From NCBI GenBank assembly GCA_030512335.1, contig JAULSU010000003.1, positions 1,984,001 through 2,048,000 of the forward strand: a DNA stretch of 64,000 nt. Direction: 5' to 3'. Below the pieces are notes generated by a model, which was not told the origin of the DNA, did no database searches, and saw nothing but the letters and a program-made list of their open reading frames with translations. The translations under genes and the position numbers were made by a program. Within the stretch, counting starts at the first letter, position 1. Each line of letters starts with the position of its first letter. Positions 48,685 to 62,123 of the stretch are shown here, in pieces. Source of the DNA: Immersiella caudata. Its lineage: Eukaryota; Ascomycota; Sordariomycetes; Sordariales; Lasiosphaeriaceae.

Positions 48685-51600
48685 ATGGCTCCGGTACCGG
48701 CTACGCCCAAGCGACCTCCCCGCCCGGGCAGTTCTCGCCCCCGTGGTCGTCCTCCGAAGGGGTCCACCACGGCGAGCGCGTCTCGTGTCAGGAAGCTTGC
48801 CACCGACGGCGCTGCATCCGAACCTCCGCCCAAGAAGCGACGCTACATTCCTGGAGGTCCTGGAGGTGGCGGTCGTTTTGTCGATGAAGATGGCGTTGAG
48901 ATTCCCGCCGAGCCTTCTTCCACCACGTCGCGACCGCGACCTGCAGCCGCCAGTCGCGCATCGCCCGCCGTCTACCCGCGCAGAGAGCGAAGCACTCGCA
49001 TCCGAACAGCCGTAAACCGAGACGAGCTCGATGAGGGTCAGTCTAGCTCCGCGGCCGCGGTGGCTGCTGCCATCGTCCAGAGCGAGGGATACAAACCCAG
49101 AGAGGAGCGTGGCTGGGAGGAGTTCCATCCGCAGCTGGATATAGAAGCAACATTCATGGTGTTTCCAGCCTACAAGGTTGATGGCATTTCGAGATCACCG
49201 CCAAATACACCAGGTGCCCTTCCGGCCCCGAATACACCGGTGAACGGCACAAGCACCCCGACAAAGGAGGCTCAAGTGGCGCCAGGGACTGTAGCGGCTA
49301 CCACACCCAATGGACAGGGCAAACCCTCATTCTTAGGGTCCTTGACAGATACGCCAAGCAGGCGTCGAGTGGGAAGACCATCTCGTGACTCTATCTCCCT
49401 CTACGCGTCACGTACCTTAGACTTTGGGGTGGCCCCCAAAATCCCCAAGGTGCTCCCCATTCAGAATCAGACCCCGAAGGAGCGTCTCGACCTCAAGCAA
49501 CCAACATGTCGAAAAACGAACCGAGTCTCGCTTTTTGAAAGCAAGACTTTTGGCCAGGCCAGATACGTCGACAAGTCGATGATGAATGTCGGATACCAAG
49601 AGAGTGACAACTTCATTCGACCCGACCGCAAACTCATCAAGGCCATCGACGCTAACGCCGAGGAGGATATCGAACAAGTCCCTGCAGCGAAGGATGGCGA
49701 GACAGTGCAGCATATAGCCAGTGGAGTGGGCCGGGTTGAGTACGACATGGATGAGCAAGATGACATGTGGCTCGAGAAACTCAACGAGCAGCGCAAAACC
49801 GGCGATCTTGACCCCATAACACGCGAGATTTTCGAGATCACAATTACGAAGATCGAAAAGGAATGGCACGCGCTTGAGAAAAGGATACCGAAGCCCAACC
49901 CGAAGCCCCCGCAGACGCATCGGCCCAGATCTAGCTCTGCGGCCGCAGTGAACGGTGAGCCTCAAGCCGGCGAAGAGCAAGACAGCAAATGCGCCATCTG
50001 CGACGACGGCGATTGCGAAAATACCAATGCCATCGTCTTTTGCGACGGCTGCGATCTCGCGGTCCATCAGGAGTGCTACGGCGTTCCTTTTATTCCCGAA
50101 GGACAATGGCTTTGTAGAAAGTGCCAGCTCATTGGGCGTGGAATTCCGGTAAGTCTCGTGGCGCCTGTTGGTGTAGTCTTGGTTCTTGATAAATTCGCGC
50201 TAATATGACTTTATAGACATGCATATTTTGTCCCAACACAGATGGCGCGTTCAAGCAGACTAACTCGTCAAAATGGGCCCATCTACTGTGTGCGATGTGG
50301 ATCCCGGAGGTGTCGCTTGGGAATCATACCTTCATGGAACCCGTTATGGAGGTGGAAAAGGTCCCGAGATCGAGATGGAAGCTGACATGCTACATCTGCA
50401 ATCAGGGCATGGGGGCCTGCATACAGTGCTCTAACAAAAACTGTTACTCGGCCTTTCATGTGACATGCGGCCGGCGAGCCAGGCTTTATCTCAAGATGAA
50501 GAATAGCCAAGGTGCCCTCGCCCTTCTCGATGGTAGTCTTCCACAGAAGGCGTTTTGCGACAAGCATTGCCCCCAGGACTACGCAAAGGAGAATAGCGTC
50601 TCGCAGGCCATCAAGGATGCAAAACGCTTTTACAAGCGCACCATGAAGGGCCGCATATGGGCCAATAGTCAAGCTTCGGCACTTCAGCTAGCTGCCACAC
50701 ATCAGCACGCCATCACGGAACATCCTCCCGACGAGTCGCAGATGACAGGCGCTAAGGTATCGGCTGTCCTCGGGGACAAAAAGAAGGGGCAGCCTGGCAA
50801 GCCAATCTGGAAGCTCCCCTCCGGTGCCCCCATTATTCCCCAGGCAGTATACGACATTGTCGAGAGCTCTCTTGCGCGATTCTCGATTAGAAAGCGAAAA
50901 GAGTTCGTTGCCGAGGCATGTCGTTACTGGACACTGAAGCGAGAAGCCCGTCGTGGTGCTGCACTGCTCAAGCGACTCCAGCTTCAGATGGAGACGTTCT
51001 CGTCCATGGAGCTCACTCGCCGCAATTTCGCCGCGATGGGACCATCGGGCAAAGCTCGTTTGACCAGGAGGATTGAGTTTGCTCGGAGCCTGATCAAGGA
51101 TCTTGAACAGCTCAAGGCGCTCACTGAAGGCGTTGTTCAACGCGAAGCGGGCAAGCTCGAAGCGGCCGAGATGGAGCAAGATTTCGTGGACAGTTGCTAC
51201 TTTCCAGTTTACAAGACGCTGGTGCCGGTCTTGGAAAGGGCCTTCTTGTAAGTCACATAATATGCGCCTCACTGACTGTCAGCTCCACTCCCGCGTTCGC
51301 GCCGCTAACCCTCTCACAGGCTCGACAAGAACGTGTTCAAAAAAGGGTTGACTAAGCTTCAGGACAAGCTCGATATGCGCTATTACACAACAACCCTCCA
51401 GTTTGCGCACGATCTTTGCCAGGCTGTCAATACAGGTATTAACACGGCTGAGAAACCATCATCCGTAGAGGTTGTCTGGCCCGAGGCCATCGAAGCTTCG
51501 CCTGTCAAGCAAAGCAACTACTCGGACGTCAAAGACCGTCGACGGCTCGGCAAACGAATCCTCAAGACGATTCAGCCGCAACTCGAGGCCGCTCTCAAAG

Positions 51601-52478
51601 CCGAGTCTGATATTTGTAGCAAGCCGCTAGATGCGCTTCTCAAAGAGCTGGAGGGGATGCTGGATTCCAGTCTTGAGATCCGACAAGCTGCCAACGAAGG
51701 CTCCAACAACGACCCTTCTGCAGCACCCGAGCAGGGCCAGGATGTGGAGATGGTCGATGCCCCAGAAGAGGCCCAGATTATTGTGGCCGACCAGTCAGAT
51801 GGAGACGCTGCCGCCGAAGTTGACGGTGAAGGAGAGCCCGACGACGCAATGGACACGGACGCTGTCGTTCCTCCTCAAGGCAACATCGAGGTCAAATCAT
51901 CTGATCATGAGGATAATGCCTCGTTGAAACCCAATGGAGTTGCGTCCGGCGGTTCCCCGCGAGGAGCGCAACTCCAACGCTTGAATGTAAAGGTGGAGGG
52001 CGCCTCACCAAAGCAAGTAAACGGGTTCAAGAAAGTCGACTCCGGCTCGCCCCCTTCGCTGGCTGCCTTTGGTTCAGCTACCCTCCAACCTCCAGAGCAG
52101 TCAGACCCGCTCACGCCGCCTCAGTCTAACGGCAGTTTTGGCCGTGACCCGGCAAACATGCTGTCCGAAGGCGGCATGCCGTGGTATTTGTCGGGCTTCG
52201 ATCTCCAAGGCACATCAGCCGTCGAAGAGCAGTGGACCGGTCGCGACGCCGTCCGTAGTCTCAGTGAGGAGCTCACGGATATGGACGACGACGCGCTCAA
52301 GGACCTTGAGTTTGACGTTGATGATGACACCATCACGGCATCCCCTGTCAACGCCGGGGATAGCGAGATGACTGATGCTGCTGCTGCTCCCGGTTCTGCC
52401 AAGTCAGCCAGAAAAAGGGAGAGGGCGAACCCGGCCAAATTCAGAAAGGGCGTCAGGTCTTCGACAAGGAGGCGATAG
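48685..52478 (+). CDS. NTO1: NTO1-like PHD finger protein (NuA3/BRPF family)
   Basis: Three exons, 48685-50148, 50217-51247 and 51320-52478 (phases 0 and 2), give 1217 residues. NTO1 is the scaffold of the NuA3 H3 acetyltransferase in yeast, equivalent to animal BRPF proteins. An AT-hook-like RPRGRPPKG lies near residue 20. An enhancer-of-polycomb-like region follows (about 145-430), ending in DEQDDMWLEKLNEQRKTGDL. Next come a PHD finger (about 434-482: CAICDDGDCEN, FCDGCDLAVHQECYGVPFIP), a zinc knuckle and an extended PHD (CIFCPNTDGAFKQT, WAHLLCAMWIPEV, CYICNQGMGACIQC, AFHVTCGRRA). A Lys/Arg-rich helical segment (RKRKEFVAEACRYWTLKREA) follows, and the C-terminal third is acidic and disordered. 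No bromodomain or PWWP domain is seen, as in yeast NTO1 and unlike BRPF1. Confidence 0.9.
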
Positions 52479-54206
52479 CCTGGCTCCCTTCATCTTCCTC
52501 GCGAGGACGCTGGCTGGTTCGGCTCTTGACGGGAATATTGTATCAATTCTTTCTCTTCTTCATTCCATTTTATCGATTTCACATTCGTACGTTTAGGGAT
52601 TGAGGGAGTCGTATGTTTCAGTCACGACTGATGGGGTCTAGCGCACTTTGCTCGGTTTGAGGGGAATGGATTCTTTATGTTTCTAGATGGAAAGAAGCGA
52701 TACCTATCCCCATTATTGCACACGCATCCTCCTGGTCGTGTTTCTCTTTTTCTTACTCCTGTTATTAGTGGCGTGACCTTTTTCCGCTGCGGCCACTGGG
52801 TGGAGATGGAGAACAGGGTTATGGCATAGCAGAGAACATGCCTTTTGCGATTTCATAGTCGTTTACTTGCTTGCTTCACTCACATTGTTGGCCAGGGCGT
52901 TTAGGAGGGGAGTGGATGCAGGCAAGATGCGAGAATCCGGACTTCTATTGATAGTACCCTGACTTGTGGTCCGTCGGTTGCGGTGTGCTTTCGCTCTCGG
53001 TGCTGGCTTGGTTTGTGAGTGTGTTTGATATATCAGTATGGAGGCTGGTAATGGTGGATGGGGGGTTGGGTTGTATGGATGAGAATTCAGAGAGAAGGGG
53101 AGTGTAGACAATGGGCTCTAATCCTTGTGTTTAAATAACTTTTGTTACAATGCCCGACCGTGTGACATGGTGATATGTTTGCGGATTCCCGTCCGGCATC
53201 TGAGTTGCCTGCCCAGGTAGGTAGGTTGGGATTTCGAATCTTCATCCAGCGGCATGCTTCCTTTTCTTCAGCATTCGAGATCAAGTATCAATTTACAGCG
53301 GTGATGGATTTACGTATCTTCGTCTTCTGCAAGCACAAGTGACGATGCGGAAGGGCCCAGAGATTGTGGTCCACCATGGGCAGGCCGTATGACCATGTAC
53401 AAAGGCTTTCAGCACATGCGGGATTGAATTGCCAATATCCAAACGTACCAATCACAGGTCAATGTCTACCATGTGCTTCCATCGTCGTGATTCTACAGGT
53501 GAGATTTGAAGTAGCCCATGACTCCTAGGTCCCTAGGGACTGTTCGGGATGGAGGGCAAAGAGCGACCCCAACGATGTCTCTTTGCATTTAGACAACAGC
53601 TCTTCAATTGTTATGCAGCTTCTGTCTTTCCCGTATATGGTCAAATTGACTTCTTTCATAGTGTAAATGTCAATGTCGTAACCCGGACGCTGTTCTAAAG
53701 GTAGACATCGAAGCAGCTCGTTGTTGTTTTTGTTGTTGTCACAGAGCAGCAGCAGACGTCACTTACAACAAAACAGCCATGGTGCAGCGGTGAAGCCCTG
53801 GCCGATCGGTTTCAAAGCATTGCGTATGCCAGTAAAAGAAAAGAAGAGAGATTAGACGAATGGGAGTGTTTCAACTAGATATCCACAAGGTTGGTCAGCA
53901 GTTGCATTGGGAAAGGTTTGCATCTCTCCAGAGTGCTGCGCTCATCATGTGATTGCTCGAGTCGATTCGTCGCTGGTTGATCCAGACCAGCCGAGTATCC
54001 AATTGGCGATGATGGTCCAGACTTCATGTGCACGATGACGAACTGACAAGAGGGGCATGGAGGGGCAGGTAACACCAGAGCCAAGCCCCGCGCTTTTGGC
54101 CAGAGCGTGGATGGCCTCAGGAGGGAAAATCCTCAGCGGGGCATTTGCTTGGGGAAAACTAGGCCAAGCAAACCAAGGAGAGAGGGCAGCCTTTTTTTTT
54201 CGTTTT

Positions 54207-54261
54207 CTTTTTCTTTTTCTTTTTCTTTTTCTTTTTCTTTTTCTTTTTCTTTTTCTTTTTC
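54207..54261 (+). repeat. (TTTTTC)9 hexanucleotide repeat
   Basis: C residues recur exactly every six bases from 54207 to 54261, with TTTTT between each, giving nine perfect units preceded by a degenerate T-rich unit and T9. It lies between NTO1 and PP1, outside any gene. Confidence 0.95.
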
Positions 54262-56349
54262 GACAGCCCTTGATAAGATCGCGCCGGGAGGGAGCCTATT
54301 GCGCGGGGCAAATGGAAGGTGAGCAGACCAACTGATTTTTGTGTCGACATTTATCTGGATCTTGGATCCTTGGGCCACACCTCCACAAAAGGTAGGGAGA
54401 ACGGGAGGGCTTGGATCTTGCCCTGATAGGTTGACAGCTCTCATCCGCCCGCACACTCTTCCCGCCGTTGAAAGGGATGGACGCAGCCCATTTGGCCCTG
54501 AAACCGGGGGCACGGCGTATCGAGAACGACGTCGGCTTGAATGTCAAGAGGCTAAGGGTCCCGGTTCAGGGCTAGCTGCCTCCGCAGGGATGACTTGCCC
54601 GGACGGTTTGCCATCGTTTTGTGTCTTGATGTTCTCTTCTTCCCCTGAAGGCGCAGCGAGGGGCCCAGCCGATGCCAAGCGGTCACTCGAGAGTTTGCAT
54701 GGGGCCCGGGGGCAAACCTTCGGGCTTAATTAGTTGGGTAGTTTGGCAGCATCGACGGTTTGTACGGATGTATGGACTAAGAGGCGAAGGGGCACGACGG
54801 GACTGTAAGTCCTAGGGGCGAAATCCTTGTTCAGGGGCAGTGCAATGCGCGAATTCCACTCTTCGCACAACGCGGCCGTTCGTGCTTGGGTCAGGTCCAG
54901 CGACAGGCTGCCCTAGCAGAGATGCCGAAGCTGGGTGTCGGTGAGGTCGGCAACACTGCTCTCTTGGTTCACCCCGCACGCACCTCCTGATAGTTACTGG
55001 CGTCCTCCCGTCCCCGTCCTTGGGAGCGGCTCCAACGCGGCGGTAGCAGGGCAGGCAGTAGTGCCCAGGTGTAATTGAGTACACCGGGCGGGCTTGTTCC
55101 TATCCGTCCGGATCCGGATTAAGAAGTGGTGAGGGCGACCAGTGGCTTGATTGCGACGCTGAAGTTGTTGGAAATAAGTGAGGTAGGTAGGTTACGTCTC
55201 GACGCTCCAGGAGTTCATCGGGTATCCGGGATAGGCGTTTGCCCATTGCCGACAGCCAGTGACACGGAGGGCGGCAGCGAGCGGAAGGGAGTCACGAGAG
55301 CAGACTCACTCGTCACTCCGACAGGATTTTGTAGGGGTTTACTATTCGCAAAAGAATCAACGCTTCCACTGGGGAATAGATAGATCTTGAGCTCCTAGCG
55401 GAGATTAGACATTCCACTCTGGGCCATGAGGTGAGCCTGGCCAGATGTAGATGAAGGTCTTGGTCCAGATGCGAGCCAGCCCGGTTGGGCTAACAAAAAG
55501 GAACCAAATGTCAGCAAGGGATTGTTAGCACATGGGATTCCTCCACTGTCGAGCGACTTTCCGGTCTTGAGTAGGTGCCTAGCCGCCAGCAGCAGAGATG
55601 GACGGTGCACTGGACCGCCCGCTCGACCAATGCTTTCCTTGTCGCTCTGCTCCCTGCGCGTCAAGTGCCCAGCTTTAGTAACGCCCCGGTGTGCGCCGTG
55701 GACTGGACTCCTCAACCTAAGTCTCAAACGCCTACCACAACTCGTTTTTTTCCGACCTTCTGTCCCAAACTCCCACGGCGATTTCTCTGTCAACCAAGAC
55801 GCAGAACCTCCACCACCCCTCAAAAAAGGCGACCAAGTCCTGTATCAGGCACTCACGCGGCATCTGCCCTGTCTCGCTGAAATTGAGACACTACCAGCGA
55901 ATTCCTGTCGATTGCGAGTTTTACGACCCGCACGCTCCGACTGTGTTTTCCGACCGTGGCAGCCTTCCCAAAACACGGAACGCCCACCCTTCCCCCCCTC
56001 GCGAAACCTCATCGACGACGGCTCCTGCCAAAATCATCGACGACGCCAGTCTCTTTCGACCGGCATTCTGTTGTCAAGCCTCCGCGTCACCTTGCCGACG
56101 AGAAGCGACATCGCGTTTTTTTTTTCGCGACCTAACACCGGGATTGCCTGGACTCCCTGAAGACTGTCAGCAACTCTACCAAACCCCGGTGACGATAACC
56201 ACATCCCCATCCGCCAACCGAGAAGCTTTTCTTCGAGAAACAACCCAAAGCAGCGAAGCCCTGGTTTTTCGATCGGCGTTGAGACCGACGGGGCCCTCTT
56301 TCCCCCCACCCCTCCTCACAGCCACTCGTTGCTGCGATCACTTCTGAAA

Positions 56350-56499
56350 GTAAGTTGGCTGTCTTGTCCCAGATCTCGCGTCGCCCGCAACGCAACGCAC
56401 CACGACCCCATCGCGCATTCGTCATCGCCCTTTGTAAGGTATGACAGACGCGACTTCGCGCAACCCATGCTGACATTCTTTTTTGTCTTTGGCTCTCAG
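56350..56499 (+). other. Probable 5' UTR intron of the PP1 gene
   Basis: A strong donor GTAAGT (56350) pairs with CTCAG (56495-56499), with a GCTGAC branch-like site at 56469-56474. It lies wholly upstream of the PP1 start codon at 56643. Confidence 0.5.
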
Positions 56500-56642
56500 C
56501 TGCGCAGAAGTGCATCGTACCCCCGCCTCCACGTGTGCTCCCCTTTCAGATTCGCCCTCCGATCAGTTGGGATCTGTCGGTCATTACCGAGCCTCCGTCA
56601 TCTCGTGCGCGCCATCTTCTTGGCTGGTGAGGAACTTCTGCA

Positions 56643-57930
<1,288 letters not shown>

Positions 57931-59075
57931 ATCCGCATCCCGCAGCGAGCCCCAGCGATTCCCACAAGTCCATTTACTGCCTACGCATTTTTGGTCAGCC
58001 GGGGCCCAGTGTCTGTCGACCCCATCGCATCCGACTACTCCACGTCTTATACCGGGTCCGTCTCGAGTCGTGCTGTTGAGCGAAAACTATGTCTGTCTAT
58101 TAATCTGCAAGAAAAACCAAAACAAAACTGAGGGGGCAAGGGCGGTTGGTGTTTGGAAGGGATGAATAACGACTCTCCTTGTCAGTTGTTGGAAGGACCC
58201 GGAGGTATAGATAAGCGGTGGTGCCTAGGGGAGTTAGTATGCTGCTTCCGAAGCAAACGGCTTTTCTCTCGCCCCTTATCCCAAATACTGGTTGCCGTTT
58301 CGCCGTTTTTTTGCCACGGTCATACCCTTGTACAACTTTTCAAGATCCCCAAATCCTTCCTGCTAATCCGCTCACCCAAGGCCCAGACATCCATCAACAT
58401 AATCGGCAGCGGTTCGGAAAAGTACCAGCCATTTTGGGTTCAGGCATTCATAGGTGCATTAAGAGGCACGGTGGAATGGATGGCGTCAGGGCGGGGAATT
58501 TTGGGATGGGGTTTGGTGTTTTGGTATTCAGGGGATGTCTAGGCTGTTGTCATATCCTCCCAACGTGCCATCGGAGCAGGAGCAGAAAGCGTAAAGAGTT
58601 CCATTGTATGATCACCAAGATTTTTCCGTTTCCCAGACATGAATGATGCTCGTGCAGTGGCAATGCATGTTTTTGCGATGAAATTAGGGAGCGATGTGGT
58701 AGTGGCTAGAGCTGTCACATTTCTTTTTAGTTACAATCTCCTCTTCTCGGCCGTGCTTCACCTGTATTATCTGCATTTTTTTCTGGTGCTGTGTGCTTGA
58801 AGATGATGTTCCTCGTTCCGTGCTTGTTGTCCTGATGCGTATGTCTTGCCGTGCTGGTAACTCGATCAGGACGGGTTGGAATCGATTTGTAGAAAGATCC
58901 AAACCAGGTTTAAACCCATTTCATACCTGCTTCCATACCCTTCTACAAACTTCCTGTCCCACACTTCAAAGGGCGTTCTTAACGGGTTATAGTCGGTTCT
59001 CAGAGCAATACCAACACATTCTCAACGAATCTAAACCCTTCTTCCACAGCTCTCCGTTCCAACACCACCCCTCAC
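57931..59075. other. Convergent spacer between PP1 and the Rdx-type gene
   Basis: About 1.1 kb of 3' flanking sequence for two convergent genes. Nothing else is supported. Confidence 0.5.
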
Positions 59076-59522
59076 TCAGCAGTCTCTACACTCCCCTCCT
59101 TCCAGACTGCGCTCCGCTTTCTCTTCATCTTTTCCCGCAAACCCTTTTTCACCCTTAACCCCATAGTCCCGATCAACATGCCCTAAATTCCTTTCCGGCT
59201 CAATCACATCCCTCACTCGCCTCTTCAGCTCCTTCGTCTCGGGGAACCCCCCGTCGACTTTGCGATCCCAAAGGATTCTCGTATTTATCTCTGGTTGCTG
59301 GCCCTCTGCGTTGGTATTGGCGGAGACGATGCTCACGATGAAGATACCGCCTGTGGTGGGTTGGAGGGCGACTTCACCTAGGGATGTGGAGAAGGTTGAG
59401 AGGAGTTCTTGGGCGAAGTAGGCGGCGCGAAGGAGCCATTTGCATTGGGTGCAGAATTGGATTGTGATGCGGGGGAGGAGGGTTGGTGTGGTTGTGGCGA
59501 TAGTCGTGGGAGGTGATGCCAT
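59076..59522 (-). CDS. SelW/SelT/SelH-type Rdx family protein with CxxC
   Basis: A single exon of 148 residues from the ATG at 59522. The Rdx fold is a small thioredoxin-like domain; animal members (SelW, SelH) carry selenocysteine, while fungal ones carry cysteine. Here ITIQFCTQCKWLLRAAYFAQ gives C24-x2-C27, the redox motif after the first strand. GEVALQPTTGGIFIVSI, LWDRKVDGGFPETKELKRRV and the DVIEP block complete the domain at about residue 110. A charged tail follows and ends in ECRDC, adding a second CxxC-like pair (C145, C148). An in-frame ATG at 59633 would add 37 His/Ser/Thr-rich residues; I prefer the inner start because the domain begins soon after it. Probably a cytosolic oxidoreductase; partner unknown. 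Confidence 0.83.
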   Translation of the reverse strand: MASPPTTIATTTPTLLPRITIQFCTQCKWLLRAAYFAQELLSTFSTSLGEVALQPTTGGIFIVSIVSANTNAEGQQPEINTRILWDRKVDGGFPETKELKRRVRDVIEPERNLGHVDRDYGVKGEKGFAGKDEEKAERSLEGGECRDC

Positions 59523-60388
59523 AGTAGCGGTTGTGGTTATGTGATGGGAAGTTCTGGATTGGTCGTGATGGTCAGAATGTGACGGGCGGGTTGCGAGAGG
59601 GGGCGAGTACTGTTGCGGGGATAAAAAAACCATGACATGGGATTTCCCGATGTCTGGTTTGATGTATTGGTTTTTTCCAAATCGACATTAGTTCACAATT
59701 GTCGCATAAACAGAACTTTGTGATATAGACGATCCATTTGCTATTCAGGAAGACCGGTTGACCTCGCATTTTCCCACTCGACCTCAACCGAGAGAATGGG
59801 AAAACCTGTGGATGTTCATCACCTCAGTTATCGTTTCGTCAGTCCCATTGAGAGCGGCGCCTCCAAAGACTAGTAGTAGGCTTATATACACAGCGAAAAG
59901 TGAAACACCGACAAAATACAACCACGAGGGAAAAAAAAGACAAAGAGAAAGAAGGGGTAAGAGAGGTAAATGAAAACATAAAACGAAGTATTACATGCTG
60001 AAGAGCTGCCAAGTCTTGCCTGTGAGCCGCGGGGTTTGAAGGAATGGGGGTATGACTTGTAGCATTATCGTACGGGCCGCCGTCATCTCATCCTTCCACG
60101 TCGTCTCTCCTTTCTCCACTGCTGGCCCTCCAATTTTCTCTTCTCGGTGGTCGTAACGGAGCGAAGTAAGTGGTCAGGTATCTCGGGGTTGTACGTCGTG
60201 GCGTCAATGATGGACTGCTCATCCAGCTCCCTTCTTGGTCATCCAGTCCTCTGTATCTTTTCCCCTTTTATCTTTGCCGATGGGTATCCGATTCAGATGC
60301 CGTCCGCAGGGGCGGATTCTCCCCATTAAAAATGGGCAGCCGGGCAGTCCCATATCCGATTTTTTGTCAATCGCATCCTGAGCCGCTC
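59523..60388. other. Spacer: promoter of the Rdx-type gene and 3' region of the G gamma gene
   Basis: Nearly 870 bases between two minus-strand genes, with no supported gene. Confidence 0.5.
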
Positions 60389-60756
60389 CTACATGACCAC
60401 GCAGCATGAGCCGCTCGCTGGTGGCGCATACGGATCCTCGCCTTTGGGTACCTGCCCCCAAACGCTGGGAACCATGTAATCTCGCGTGCTGTTGCAATAG
60501 GCGATGATGCTGCAGGGTAAAGACCTCCGTGTTAGTCGAGGGGTGTTTCCTAGTGTATTTGACCGCACACTGGCGGCCGGGTCGATAGTCCTCACCTCTT
60601 TGAAGCCTGGCTAACGGGGATGCGTTCCCGCTCAAGGTCTTCGCGTAGCCTGTTGTTCAGCTCCGTCAATCGACGGAGCTTAAGATCCGCCATGCTTTGC
60701 TTATTCTTCTTGATCTGCGACGGGTCGCCGACATCACGGGATGTGTATTGAGGCAT
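60389..60756 (-). CDS. STE18: Heterotrimeric G protein gamma subunit
   Basis: Two exons on the minus strand, 60756-60596 and 60509-60389 (phase 2), give 93 residues, the length I recall for Neurospora GNG-1. G gamma pairs with G beta and anchors it to the plasma membrane in pheromone and nutrient signalling. MPQYTSRDVGDPSQIKKNKQ begins the protein. A coiled-coil helix (SMADLKLRRLTELNNRLRED) binds G beta, and DYMVPSVWG is the conserved turn. The C-terminus SCCVVM is a CaaX box with an adjacent cysteine, for prenylation and probably palmitoylation. An upstream in-frame ATG at 60963 would add 69 Ser/Arg/Pro-rich residues with no stop between, so a long form (162 residues) cannot be excluded. The gene is divergent from eIF3a. 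Confidence 0.94.
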
Positions 60757-62123
60757 GTTTGCGGTGAATGGGAGCGTAGATGGCTGGGGTGATGCTGCTC
60801 GATAGACTCTAGGCGACGCTCCTGCTGCGGAGGCTCGGCTGAGCTGGGTGCGAGTCGGCGATCGGTTGCTACTCGCGCTTTCGTGTACCGATGGCTCGGC
60901 GATCGATTCTCGGTGCGAGGACGAAGCCGATGGCTCGGGATTGCGATTTTTTGGTCTATTCATGGCGTCGTGTCAGCCTCTCAATCGCGCTCGTGGGTTT
61001 TTTTCCCTCGTCCTCCTCGCTGTCGCCGACGTGATTTGCTAGGCCCGCCCCCAATCCTCCTCTGTTGCCCTGGGCCAATTGTCGACGTGTCTCGTACGCC
61101 CCGATCGCGGTTGCTCCATCGAAGTGTCATTAGAAATCAATCGCCTCGACTTACCGCAACTGAGTGGTGCGTTGAGGATGTATTCAGACACCGGGTCGAC
61201 AGCAGGTGTGATTGAATTGTATGCGATTGCGGGAAGTCTGGGAACAGGCGGATTGGTGAGGCGTCGGAAGAGGAAGGGGTCGACTCCTAAGAGGCGACGA
61301 TGGCCCGTGCGGCTGGCTGTCCCCAAAAGCAAATGAGATGGCCCGACCAGCCGGGGTTGAAATTACCTAGCCCATTCATAGCTCTGAATAGTGAATACTC
61401 CGTTGTGCATGTTACGAACAGGTATGATTTATCTGAAGTTCGCATTCACACTTCGCGATAGGGCCATATGCGTATGTGGCGTCAAGGCCGTTATTTCTTA
61501 TCGCGGTGTCATTTTTCTTCCGCCTACCTGGGGCCCTCGAACATACGGTCCGAGCCCTGCGCGGAACGACTGTATCTACACCGAAAGGATGTCAGTCTCC
61601 GCGTTTGCGCATTGCTCCCATCCTACAAGCCGTCCATGACTCGTCGACTGCGGAGGACGACAGGTCTCGTTCTGGTAAAATACAAAACATCTAAGGCCCA
61701 GGTTCCGCCCAGGATCGTGAAGTCTCCACTGCCCCGCCAATCGCCTAGCTGCCCCACTCTCATCTTTGTTCTCGCGAAGAGCAGCGATTTCGAATGCAAA
61801 CACAGATGACAATACTAAGCTGCGAACACCAAAAAAAATTGATAGATATTGTAAATGCCAACAAGACACAAAAAGCTTCTTCGACTGACATCGACCTTTT
61901 AACCTCGCGTATTGTATTGTCCTTGCGGCTGCGTCTGAAGTTTGCTGCCCATCACGTGATCTCTAGGCAATTTGCGCCCACAAACGTGCCTTCCCCGTCA
62001 GGGCACAACTTCTTTCTAGCCAAAAACCTCAGTCGTCAGCATCCCCTCACTGTCTTGCGCTGCTCCTTCTGACGCAACACCAAACTCCTCGATAGCTGCG
62101 CAGCGCAGAGGAGGTTGCCCATC
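60757..62123. other. Divergent spacer between G gamma and eIF3a
   Basis: About 1.4 kb. The part next to the G gamma gene (60757-60963) is open in frame with it and may be 5' UTR or coding extension. No separate gene is seen further on. Confidence 0.5.

Larger units (their letters stand above)
52479..56642. other. 4.2-kb spacer with hexamer repeat and PP1 upstream region
   Basis: No supported gene. It holds the NTO1 3' region, a (TTTTTC)n microsatellite at 54207-54261, and from about 55500 a C/T-rich stretch that is probably promoter and 5' UTR of the PP1 gene. The frames open there are proline/serine/arginine-rich and not convincing proteins. Confidence 0.5.

Noticed and set aside
54159..54350. 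Lys/Glu-repeat protein read on the minus strand of the hexamer repeat
   Set aside because: It is a simple translation of the TTTTTC microsatellite, not a gene.
55522..56160. 212-codon plus-strand frame upstream of PP1
   Set aside because: Lies in the C/T-rich promoter and 5' UTR of PP1; composition follows the base bias and no domain is visible.
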